From an uncultured Collinsella sp. (GTDB lineage Bacteria; Actinomycetota; Coriobacteriia; Coriobacteriales; Coriobacteriaceae): a stretch of 18,396 nucleotides of DNA. Under the pieces are notes generated by a model. The model searched no databases and was not told where the DNA came from. It worked only from the letters and a program-made list of their open reading frames with translations. A program made the translations under genes and the position numbers. Numbering within the stretch: the first letter of the stretch is position 1; each line of letters begins with the position of its first letter. Positions 1 to 10,000 of this stretch are shown here, piece after piece. The DNA is taken from positions 1 to 18,396 of the forward strand of contig CAKUEZ010000034.1 of the NCBI GenBank assembly GCA_934646965.1. Reading direction: 5' to 3'.

Positions 1-373
1 GCACCTGGTTGACGTCGTTGGTGATGCGCGTGATGAGCGACGGCGTGCCAAAGCGATCGAGCTCGGCATAGCTCAGCCTGTTGATATGTTCGTAGAGCGC
101 ACCGCGAATATCGGTGCCCATGCCCTGCGAGGTCAGCGCCGCCATCTTTTGGCAGACGAGCGTAAACGAGATGCCGATCGCGGCCATGGCGCCAAGTACC
201 ATGCCGAAGTGGATAACGGCGCTCACGTCGTGCGCGCCGATACCTTTATCGATCATCTGGGCAATCACGAGCGGCGTCAGCAGGTCAAAGATCACTTCGA
301 TCAGCTTACACGCAGGGCCAACCACCATATACCGGCGAAACTTACCGCCAAAACGCCTAAGCAACTCAATCAT
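1..373 (-). CDS. ABC exporter, N-terminal transmembrane domain (partial, cut by the window edge)
   Basis: About 124 codons read from the ATG at 373 leftward off the window with no stop. The start is preceded on the minus strand by a GGGAG-type ribosome site about ten bases upstream. The translation begins MIELLRRFGGKFRRYMVVGP, continues into a hydrophobic segment (LIEVIFDLLTPLVIAQMIDKG), then a second one (GMVLGAMAAIGISFTLVCQK), and reaches LYEHINRLSYAELDRFGTPS followed by LITRITNDVNQV. The last stretch is the cytoplasmic-loop signature of ABC exporter half-transporters, in which membrane and ATPase domains are fused (LmrA/BmrA/BmrCD style). The ATPase half would lie outside the window, so the substrate cannot be told. 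Such proteins often come as adjacent heterodimeric pairs; the partner, if any, would lie further left. Confidence 0.85.
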   Translation of the reverse strand, partial: MIELLRRFGGKFRRYMVVGPACKLIEVIFDLLTPLVIAQMIDKGIGAHDVSAVIHFGMVLGAMAAIGISFTLVCQKMAALTSQGMGTDIRGALYEHINRLSYAELDRFGTPSLITRITNDVNQV

Positions 374-417
374 AAAAAGGCGCTCCCTATCATCATTCAC
401 ACTCAATTCGAACCATG

Positions 418-447
418 ATAGTACGAAGAACTCAAAAGACGAGTAAA
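418..447 (-). promoter_or_regulatory. candidate promoter for the ABC exporter gene
   Basis: On the minus strand, TTTACT (447-442) and TACTAT (423-418) are separated by 18 bases, placing a start site about 35-40 bases before the ATG at 373. The match is modest and based only on consensus resemblance. Confidence 0.3.
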
Positions 448-674
448 CAACCGGCCAAAGATGACGCCAATGTTTTGGCAACGCCAGCGAGCAGCACAAC
501 GCGCGGGAATGAATTGTTCAGATTAATGCGCCATCTACGGGTGATTTTTGGACGACGGGGCCCGGTTGGCGGCGAGGTATTTGGTAGTCGAGCGATTCCG
601 CAGGCGCAGCCGAGGACCAGCGAGAAACGTCTGGACCACGGAATCGCCGATGTTTTGGCGCAGCCAGCGAGCGA
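441..674. repeat. two diverged copies of a ~50-bp direct repeat, 180 bp apart
   Basis: The segment at 466-494 (GCCAATGTTTTGGC followed by AACGCCAGCGAGC) recurs at 646-674 (GCCGATGTTTTGGC followed by GCAGCCAGCGAGC), with roughly 24 of 29 bases identical. Weaker similarity continues leftward to about 441 and 622. The 180-bp spacing is a whole number of codons, and in one minus-strand frame both copies read as ARW-x-x-QNIG. No start, ribosome site or full reading frame supports a gene. The stretch 374-700 is therefore treated as non-coding, possibly holding decayed coding sequence. The core of the left copy is itself a small inverted repeat (GCCAA/TTGGC). Confidence 0.5.
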
Positions 675-700
675 CATCCAGGGCGAACAAGTTGGCATGA

Positions 701-741
701 AAAAGGCAGGGCATTGACCTTCTGGTCATGCCCTGCCTTTT
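701..741 (-). terminator. strong intrinsic terminator downstream of ffs (could act on both strands)
   Basis: A 14-bp perfect stem (701-714 with 728-741) is extended by four more pairs (716-719 with 724-727) after a single bulged base, closed by a TTCT loop. The arms are A-rich on the left and T-rich on the right, giving a U run on transcripts from either strand. It lies about 80 bp past the 3' end of the SRP RNA and is the natural end of that transcript. Confidence 0.8.
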
Positions 742-783
742 GAATGACAAATTGTCGCCCTGGGTGGCGCGCAGCGTCGAGCA

Positions 784-809
784 TTGCGCGGTTTGGTAAA
801 ACCGCGCAA
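784..809 (-). terminator. hairpin directly after the SRP RNA
   Basis: An 11-bp perfect inverted repeat (784-794 with 799-809, TTGCGCGGTTT / AAACCGCGCAA) with a 4-base loop starts 11 bp beyond the closing helix of the SRP RNA. It lacks a following U tract on the minus strand, so it may be a processing or 3'-protecting stem rather than the main terminator, which is better placed at 701-741. Confidence 0.5.
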
Positions 810-819
810 GAATAGCGCA

Positions 820-914
820 CTCGATGGATTCGGATGCCCGACAGAGGCTCCTTATGGCTGCTTCCTTCCGGACCTGACCAGATTCGGAACATGTCGTCAT
901 CCGAACCCATCGAA
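820..914 (-). ncRNA. ffs: signal recognition particle RNA, small bacterial (4.5S) type
   Basis: The minus strand contains the nearly invariant SRP RNA apical motif GGTCCGGAAGGAAGCAGCC (about 856-876), which is the binding site for the Ffh M-domain. The flanks form the expected single long hairpin: 898-913 pairs with 821-836 over about 16 bp with one G-U pair. The size, about 95 nt, fits the small bacterial form without an Alu domain. With Ffh and FtsY this RNA directs membrane and secreted proteins to the translocon. A separate promoter lies just upstream and hairpins follow. The exact ends are estimated from the helix; the primary transcript probably starts near 927. Confidence 0.95.
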
Positions 915-933
915 CGCGCTAGGCGCTCGGTAT

Positions 934-962
934 ATCTTACCCGCTCCCGCCCAGCAGGGCAA
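934..962 (-). promoter_or_regulatory. promoter of ffs
   Basis: On the minus strand TTGCCC (962-957) and TAAGAT (939-934) are spaced by exactly 17 bases, predicting initiation around 927, some 14 bases before the SRP RNA helix. The -35 hexamer abuts the hairpin that ends the upstream giant gene, so ffs can be transcribed independently of it. Confidence 0.65.
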
Positions 963-996
963 GTGGGGCGAACCCATCGGATGGATTCGCCCCACT
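962..996 (-). terminator. hairpin at the end of the giant surface-protein gene
   Basis: A 16-bp inverted repeat (962-977 with 981-996; AGTGGGGCGAACCCAT against ATGGATTCGCCCCACT, one G-U pair) with a 3-base loop starts 11 bp after the stop codon of the surface-protein gene. No U run follows on the minus strand, so termination might be leaky or Rho-aided. Its last base overlaps the ffs -35 element. Confidence 0.6.
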
Positions 997-1007
997 CGTG
1001 CATATCG

Positions 1008-4000
1008 CTAACGGCGCTTGCGGTACAGGACCGCGCCGCCCGCGACGGCCAGCGCGCCGATGCCGGCCATGGCAGCGAGCGCCTCGACCGGCAGGCTGCG
1101 GTCGCCGGTGTCGGGCATGCCGCCCCTGGATCCGTCGCCGCCGGAGCCGCCGCCGGAGCCGCTATCGGAACCGCCGCCCGGCGTGCCAGGGTTCCCGGGG
1201 GTGCCGGGGGTCCCGGGATCCTCGGCGTAGCTGTTGGTGAAGACCGGCGGCAGGCTGGCGTCGTCCTCGTAGGAGACCTTCGCCGACAGGTAACCCGTCT
1301 TGGTGCCGTCGGCCGCCTCGTCGCTCACCGTGACGACGATCTTGTGCACGGCCTTGTCGTAGGTCACATGCGCCTGGCCGTCGTCGACCTCGCTCACCGT
1401 GAAGGTGTAGGTGCCGGCCTGCTTGAAGGTCAGGGCGTCGAACGTGACGCTACCGTCCGCGGCGTTCTTGGCGGTCGACATGACCTTGCCGTCCCGGCTC
1501 TTGAGCTCAAAGCTAAACTGGCCCGCCTTGAGCTCGGCGCCCTTGAGCACCTTGGCGGCGCCCAGCTTGAGGGTGACGGGCGCGGCCTCGTAGCCGTTGG
1601 TGAAGGTCACCGAGGTGTCGCCCGTGGGATTGCCCTCGGCATCCACAAGCTCGTGATTGACGGTGAGTTTGCCGTTGCCGGCATCGGTGACCGTCGTGTG
1701 CACGCGGTGGATCGCCCTGTCGTAGGTCACGCCGCCCGCCGTGCCGGTGACCTCGCGCAGCTCGTAGCTGTGCGAGCCGGGCGCGGTGTAGGGGATGGAG
1801 CTGAGCGCGACCGTGCCGTCGGCGGCGTTCTTACCTGTCGCCGCGACGCTCTCGCTGCCGTCGGCGGCGATCTCGACCAGCTGGAACTCGAACTCGCCCT
1901 CGGCCAGGTCGCGGCCTTTGAGCTTCTTGCTCACCTTGATCTGGTCGGTGACAAAGCTCGGCGTCGGGTCCACGCCGTAGGTGTTGGTGAACTCGAACGC
2001 GCCCTTGCCCTTGGGCGTACCCTCAGCGGGCAGGACCTCCGCGACGAGCGCGCCCTTGTTGGTGTCCTCGACGACCTTGACCGTGAAGGTCCTGGTCGAC
2101 GTCGCGTCGTTAACCACGCCGTCGACCGAGCCGGACTCGCTCACCCGGTAGGCGAACGTCTTGGTGCGCATGCCGTCGCCGTCGATCTCGACGTCATCGA
2201 GGTCGCTCGGCTGCCTGAACGTGACGTGGCCCAGCACGACGTTGCCGGCGGCGTCGTTGGTCGCCTCGGTCACCGTCTTGCCGGAGGCGTCGACCGGTGC
2301 GGGCGCGCCGCCCAGCGGCTCAATCTTGAAGGTGTACTTGTCCGCGATGTCGGCTTGCGTCAGGCCAAGGCCGGCCTGGCTGAGCGCCAGCGTCTTGGTG
2401 CCCGCGAGGTCGACCGTCGCCTCGCCGGCACTATAGCCGTTCACGAACGACAGCTTACCGTCGGAGTCCTCGGGGTAGACCACGGCCACATCCAGCCCGC
2501 CCTTGCCGTTATCGGTCGCCTGGACCGTGATGTCGAAGCTCGACGCGGTCGCCGTCACGCCCTTGGGCAGTGCCGCCGTGTCCTCGGAAACGGTATAGGA
2601 GATGGACCAGAAGCCGTCGTCGATCCTGGTGGCGGTGCCGTCCGCCACCATCTGCTCGAGCGCGTCGGTGGTGTAGTCGATGCGCGAGAACGTGAGCTCC
2701 GCGGCCTCGCCATCGCCGGAGGCCCGGTTGGTCGCAGTCGCGACCTCGCTGCCGCGGGCATCGCGGACGGAGAACGAGAACTCGCCCGCCGCCGCGGGGC
2801 GGCCCGTCAGTGTCTTGGTGGCGTTGATGGCCACATTGCCCTCGCCGCCAAGCGTTCCGGTGGCCTCGTAGGAGTTCTCGAATGCGACCGTCACGGGCGC
2901 AGGCAGCTCCGCGATGTCATCGGCCGTCGAGACCTCGCTGCGGGCGGCCTCGACACCGTCCTTGACGACCGTGGTCGTGACCGTGAGCTTGCCCGTCGCT
3001 GCGTCGTAGCTGGGCGCAATGGTCACCGTGCGCGGCGCGGTGTCGTTGGTGTAGCCCTCGCCGCCGAGCTTGGTCTCGGCGACAGTGAAGCTGTAGGTCT
3101 TGCCCGCATCGGCGTTGGTGAACTTCACGTCGCCCTTTGCGGCACCGCCGATCAGGTCGACCAGGCCGGCCGCGCCGTCATCGGCCGCGGCCACGGCGTA
3201 GGCGTCCTTGCCGGTCTTGAGGCCGAGCTTGTCGGCCGTCTCGTCGTCGGCGGTCACGGTGAAGGCGAACTGCCCCGCCTCCATGGCACGGCCGGAGAGC
3301 GTCTTGGACAGGCGCACGCCCGCACGGGCAGAGTAGTCGAGCTCGGTCGTGTAGGTGTTGACGAAGTCGCCGCCGCTCACCTGCGCGATCGCGGGCGTCG
3401 AGGCCGTGAGGTTGCCGGAACCGTCGTCGGTCACGGTCACCGTCATCGTGGCGACGCGGCCGTCGTAGGACACTCCGGCGATGGCAGAGCCGTCATCGGG
3501 CTTGACCTCGCTCACCGCGTAAGTGAAGGTCTTGGCGCGCACGCGCTTGCCGCCAACCTCCGCGAACCCGGCGTCCTTGATATCGTTAAGCGTGTAGCGG
3601 ATAGAGCCGAAGTCGAAGGCGACCTTAGCGCCCGCCTTGGTTCCGGCGGCGGCCGTCACGCTGACGGTCTTGGAGCCGTCGACAGAGCCCTCGGGCATGG
3701 GGGCGCCGTCTTCGCCCGTGAGCGTGAACTGGAAGCTGTCGCCCTCCGCCCAGTCGCGGCCCTTAAGCGTCTTGGTGAAGAGCCCCGTGGTGGAGACGTC
3801 CCTGCCCTCGGTGGCCGTTCCGTACGTGTTGGTGAACGCCGCGGTCGCGCCGGCATCGGTCACGGCGCCCTCGGCCCCCTCGGCCGTGGTCGTGTAGCCC
3901 TCGGACGCGTCCTCGGTCACGGTGTAGCGCGCGCCCACGGGCAGGCCGGCGACGGTCTTCTTCTCGCCGTCCTTAAGCGTGAAGGTCGCCTTGCCGTCCG

Positions 4001-7000
4001 TGAACGTCACGGCGCCGCCGCCCTTGCCGAAGGTGCCGGAGACGGGCTCGCCGTCCCCGTCGGCCAGCGTGACGGTGAAGCCGAACTCGCGCTGGCTGTC
4101 GCCGTCGACGACCGTCTTCTTGACGGTGAGGCTGCCGGTCTTAGCGGTGTTGGTGAAGACTGCCGCCTCGACCGTGCTCTCGGCAGCATTACCGGCATCG
4201 TCGGTCAGCTGCGCAATCTTAGTCTTGGCAGTCAGCTTTCCGGCGCCGTCGTCGGTCACCGTGACGGTGGCGCGATAGGTGGCCTTCGAGAACGTGAGCG
4301 ACGCCTCGTCACCCGCCCGCTCGGCAATCACATAGGTATAGGTACCGGGCTTGGTGTACTCGATGGTGCCGAAGTTGCCGACCTGAACGTCCTTCTTCAG
4401 CGTAATCGTCGCCAAGCCATCCTTGGCGCCATCGGGCATGGGCGCCTCGCCCTCGGCAGTCAGCGTCATAGTAAAGACATCCGCCTTAGTCCAGTTGCGA
4501 CCGGAGATCTTCTTTTGGACCTTGAAGGCGTTTTCCAGCTTCGTGGACTCCACGCTGTAGACGTTGGTGAAGCCGACCTGCGTCTCCTTTCCGACGGTGC
4601 CCGTCTTGGAGTTCGCCTTATCGGCAACCGTAAAGCCGTCCTCGCTCGTCATGAGGTTGCCCTTGGAGTCGAGCTCCTGCACCTCGCAGTGCGCGCCCGT
4701 GGGCACGGTAACCGTCACGGAGCCTCCGGCCTTGAGCACGATGGTGTCCCCGCTCTTGATCTGTCCGCTTACATAGGTGCCGTTGGCGCCGCTGGGGCGA
4801 CCGGTGTACGCAAAGGTACCGGCAAGAGGCGTTGTGCCATCGGCCTGATAGAGCAGGACCTTAAAGGTAAATGCCTTGTTGGGCGCGGTGATGCCTTCGG
4901 CAGCCGTGACCGTCTTGCTCAACGTCAAGCGACCGTCAGAGACCTCATCGGTGGTGGTGTTGGTCTTGACGGCAGGGTTGTTGCCGATCTTCACCGACGC
5001 CTGGTTGGAAATGTCACCCGATGCGCCGCCGCTCTTAAATGCATCCTCGGTCACGCGGACCTTAAACTGGACCGTGCCCTCCTTGCCGGCGGGAACATCC
5101 GTCAACGTCCAGGTGAGGTTGCCGTCGTTGTCCTTGGATGCGACATCCGCATGGTCGCCCGCGAACTCCACGAACTTGGTCCCCGCGGGAACGGCATCGG
5201 AGACCGTCACCGTAGCCTGCTTGTTCTCGGTGTTCTTGTAGCCGATGGTATAGGTGAGCTCATCGCCCAGCGCCACACCCGAGCCCGTCGTATCCTGAGC
5301 ATCGCTCTCGGACTTCTTGGGCACGTAGTTAGTCGTGGTGCCGGCATAACTCCTGCCACCGACCTTAACGGTGGCAGTGTTGTTGACGGTACCGACCGCA
5401 CCCTGGTCACCATTCACGGCGTCCTCGGTAATCTTGACGCGCACGCGCACCGAACCGTGGCTGCCCGCAGGCTGCTTGCCCAGGCTCCACGTGAGCAACT
5501 GGCCGTCCGCGGCGCCCTTATCGGCGTTCTCGCCCTCAAAGGCCTCGAACACAACGCCCGTGGGCAGCTTGTCGGTCACGGTCACATCGGCCGGAACCAG
5601 ATTGTCTTTGGCATCGGCCTCGGTGTTGACCCAGTTGATGGTGTAGACATAGGAGTCGCCCACGGAGAGCAGCTGCCCGTCGATATCCACACTGGGCTTT
5701 GCGACCGTGCCGATCGTCTTGACCTTATCACGCGTATTGTGGAAGACGATCTTGCCGTCCTTGGTACCATCGCGATAGGTCACCTTGGACGTAAGTTTGC
5801 CGTTGTTGTTGTCGGTCACCTCGAGCAGCACGCGACACGTCGCGGATGTGTCCACGGGGCGCACGCCCTCGGGCAGGTTGGCCAAGCGCTCCTTTGCCAC
5901 CAGGTTAAAGCTGTAGGTAGTGGTGTGGTCGGCATTGTGACGCTTGATGGCAATGCCATCGTTGACGGCGCCGGCAAGGTCGACCGTCTGCTCATGGGAT
6001 TCGCCGGGAGCGTTGCCGAGCTTAAAGTAAACCTTGCCGAAGTCGACCGTGGCTTTACCGTTATCGCTCGCCTGGGTCGTGCCCTCATCCATCTTTACGA
6101 GCGAGCCATCGGCTTCCTTCTCGGCATACAGGTCAAACGTATACTGGCCCGCCTCGATCTTGTCGCGGGAGTCCATTACCTTCTCGGCAGCAAGGCCCTC
6201 AAAGGTTCCGGTCGCGACGTAGCTGTTGGTAAAGGACACCTGGGCCTTGGCGGTACCGTCCTTGGAACTATAAGTCTTTGCATCATCGGTATCTTCGACA
6301 TTGTTGGCGTCATAGTGCTTGACCGTGGTCACGGTATAGAGCGAACCGTTATCGCGCTTCTTAACCGCAATCTCTACCTTCCAATAGGTGGGGTCGTACG
6401 TATAGCCGCCCTTGTCGCCGTCATTCTCGACAACCTTGTAGGTGAACGTCTTACCCACATCTTTCGTCGCAAAGGTCAGGCCACCCAAAATACCGGTGTG
6501 GGACGTGCCATCAGCCTGCGGCTCATCGTTGGTAACGGTGAGCTTGCCCTCATCCGCGCGCAGCAGCGCCTTAAGCTTTTCGGTTGAGGCGGTGTCGGCG
6601 GTGTCTTCGCCCGTCACCGTAAAGCCAAACATGCCGGCATGCAGGTCGTGCCCGTTAAGCGTCTTGACGATCTCCAGACCGCCCTGGAGCTCATAGCTCG
6701 TCGAGGCGCTATACCTATTGGTAAAGACGAAGCCTTCCGAACCAGTCTCGCGGTCGGCACGCGCCACGAGCTTGCCGCCCTCATCGGAAACCTTAACGGT
6801 CACGGTATTGGTGTGCGTGTCATACGTCCACCCGTTAAGGTCATTCGGAATCTGCTCATTCATAGCGAACGTATACGTGCCCGGCTTGTTGAAGGTGAGC
6901 TTTGAGAAGTCAATCTTATCGTGCTCGCCGTCGGCAAGGTCTTCCCTCGTCTGCTTCTGCTCGGTATAGCCGTTGCCCTTGCTCATCGAAGAGCCGGTGA

Positions 7001-10000
7001 TGAGCTTGCTGTCGATGGCAGCCTTGGTGGCGTCGTCAGCTGCGGTCATGGTAAAGGTGAACTTGTCCGGGGCATTGGCGCCGACAACAACCTTCGTCAC
7101 GGACGGAGTGTAGGTTGCCGCCTCGGTGACTGTATAGGTGTTCTTAAACTTGACCGTCGCGACACCGGTGGACGTTGTACCCGACGGATAAATCCACTGA
7201 CCCTCGAGCTCGTCGCCATTGTCACCCGGCTTGCTTACCGATGTCGTGACCCTGAGCGTGCCGTCGCCGTTATCCGCTACGACGGCCCTAACCGTATGGA
7301 CCGTGTTGTCGTACGTATAGCCCGCCGCCTTGTCGTCAATCTCGCTCACCGTATAGGTGAACGTCTTGCCGGCATCATTCTGAGTGAAGGTCAGTCCACC
7401 CGCAGGTACCAGACTCACGGTCTTGGGGGCGTCGGCCTCGACATTTGTGGTCTCAAAGACCTTGCCGTCCGCGGAAATGCCGACCTTGCTGGCAGATGTC
7501 TTGTCGGCAGGCTTGACGATATAGCGGAACGTGCTCTTGGGCGAGCCGAACACCGTCGCGTCCTTGGGGTACGTCAGTGTCTTCTCGATCTGCAGGCCGC
7601 CAGCGGCACCATAGTCGAGACTTGCCGCATAACGGTTCACAAACGAGACGGTAGGCGTCGTGGCGCCGGCCTCGCTTGCATCGTACTGCTGCACGTAGGT
7701 ATTCGGATCCTGCTTGAGCTCGGTAATCTTTTCGTCCGTCAACGCGCTCGCATTGGTGCCATCGCCCAGCAGCTTCGTCACACCCGCGCCCTTGAGCACG
7801 GTCGTCACGGTGTAGAGCTTGGCGGGGTCGTCCTTGCGTGCAAGAACCTTGACGAGCACGATGGCATCGCCGGTATAGCTGGTGTCATAGGTGTAGCCGG
7901 CAGCAGCAGGCTGGTTCTCGCGGATGCGATAGGCAAACGTATGGCCAAGGTCCTGCTCGGTGAGCTTGCGGGCAAAGAGCTTCTCCGCTCCGCTTGCGCC
8001 CACCACGGCACCGGACACGCCGGTCCCCGCCGCCTTGTTGGACAGGTTGGCCTCGGCGCCATCGACCGACGTCTGGACGCCGTTGTACCAAAGGCCCGTC
8101 ACGGCAAAGGTAAACTGGCCCGCGGTAGAGGCGCGACCCTGAAGGGTCTTGCTCACCGTCACGCCGCCAAAGGTGCCCGTCGCATGGTATGCGTTGGTAA
8201 AGGCGGCCTTGTCGGTTACGGCCTTGTCTGCATCGGAGGCACCGGTGTTGGCATAAGTCACGCTCGACACGTGCAGCTCGCCCGTGTGGTTGCCCGACTT
8301 GTCCAGATCGGTCACCACGACGATCGCACGTGCGGTGTGCTTGTCCATGGACATGCCCGCCTGGCCATCCTGCGCGGCATTCTCGGTGATATTAAAGCTA
8401 AAGGTACCTGCGCGTTTGAACGTCACGGCCGAGGCGGCTTCGGTGCCAAAGGCGAACGAGGCCACGCGTCCCGACTCGGGCGCATTGGCGACAGCTTGGT
8501 TAGTGCCGATAGCAACGGCTCCATCCGTTACTGCCTTTGCGGTGGTCTTACCCAGACCAGTTGCGCTGGCATCATCCGTAGCGGCAGCGAGGTTAAAGGT
8601 ATAGCTCTCGCCCTGGTTCCAGTCGCGACCGCTCAGGGTCTTTTGGCCCTGCAGGGTCACGCTCGTGGGCTCCACACTATATTTATTGGTAAAGGAAGGC
8701 GTGACGTTCGTTTTCAGCTGCTCTACCGAGCCGTTTGCCAAGACCTTGTAGTACTCGATCGAAGTCTGGACGCCGGCGCCCTGCTTGGCGTTGCGCACCA
8801 CGGCGTAATAGACCGATCCGTCGTAGGTCATGCCCGCGACACTGCCGGGATTCTCGGCAAACTTGTACACGTAGGCGCGTCCCGCATCCGCCCTGGCGGT
8901 ATAGGAGATCGCCGGCCAGGTCACCGTGCCGTCGGCGTTGTTGCCCACGGACGCGGTGTCGCCTTCGGCGCCCTGAGGCATGGGAGCCTTGATGCTCGGT
9001 ACGACCGTATCGGGATCGAACGCTGCATTGTCGTCCGCATAGCCGCCCACACGCTCGAGCTTAAAGCTAAAGGTGTTCTGGGCAAGCGGGAAGGTCCCGG
9101 CGTTGTCGACTAGGTTCTTTTGAGCATGGATGATGATGCTCCTCTCATGCTCGTCGTAACGGTTGGTGAAGGTCGCGGTCTTACCGGCGACCTCTGCGGT
9201 AGCCGGTTTGTCCGCGTCGTCACGCACCTGCTCCACCTTTACGCTCGTAACGACCAGAGCGCCAGCCTGGTTGTCCTCCACCACGACCTTCGCGGTATAG
9301 ACGGCGGCAGAGTAGCTTATACCGTCTGCCCCGGCATCGGAACCGGGGATAACCTCATTGATGGTATAGGTGTAGGTGCCCGGCTTGGCATACTCGATGG
9401 TTCCGAAGTTGCCGACCTGAGCGTGCCTGTTCAGCGTAATCGTGGACACGCCGTCCTTGGGCATGGGAGCGCCATGCTTGGGCGTAAGCTTCACGGTAAA
9501 GGTATCGTCATCGGTCCAATCGCGACCGATGAGCTCTTTCTTGACTTCCAGGAAATCTTTGCCCTCAAGCGTTACAGAGCTGGCGCTGTAGTTATTGGTG
9601 AACTCGAGCCTGTTGCTCGCGGGGATCTCTCCACCCAAGAGCGCGTCGATCGTACCCGTGATAGTGTTGCCAGTTCCGGACTGCTCCTCGCCGCCGGCCC
9701 TGCGGCTCACGAGCCTAAAGCCAGCCGGAAGCACCGACTCATCGGCAGAGCCGGTCACTGTGTTAACGATGCTCGCCAGCACGTTGCCGTTGGACTCCTC
9801 GTCCTTGGTGGTGAGCTCGCTCACGCTATACTTGTCGCCCTGCATAAGGTCGTATACGCGAATGGTCTCGCCGGCCTTGATGGAATGGGTGCTGCCGTTC
9901 ATGAGCGTAAAGGAATCGCCCACGGCATTGCCATTCGCATCGAATACGTGTGCCTCGTAGCCCTTCTCGGACTCCGGCAGGGTGAACTTAAACGTAAACG

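Noticed and set aside
432..698. Minus-strand 88-codon frame in the gap before the ABC gene
   Set aside because: Its ATG lies at the foot of the terminator stem with no ribosome site, the sequence is Pro/Arg/Ser-rich and unrecognised, and other frames on both strands are equally open.
415..717. Plus-strand 100-codon frame overlapping the diverged repeats
   Set aside because: No ribosome site; it runs into the terminator stem; composition gives no protein family.
518..1003. Minus-strand frames crossing the SRP RNA
   Set aside because: They read straight through the SRP RNA gene, its promoter and two hairpins, so they are chance open frames.
1190..1225. Short GTP/PGTPG-type tandem repeats as a possible CRISPR or VNTR array
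   Set aside because: They encode the Pro/Gly wall-spanning linker of the surface protein; units are too short and irregular for an array.
834..6587. Very long plus-strand reading frame (1917 codons) and further long frames in the same register up to about 12900
   Set aside because: They are the exact antisense register of the giant minus-strand gene: each antisense codon is the complement of a sense codon. Stops there would need TTA, CTA or TCA in the sense gene, which are rare in this GC-rich codon usage. The translations are low-complexity and lack ribosome sites or recognisable domains.
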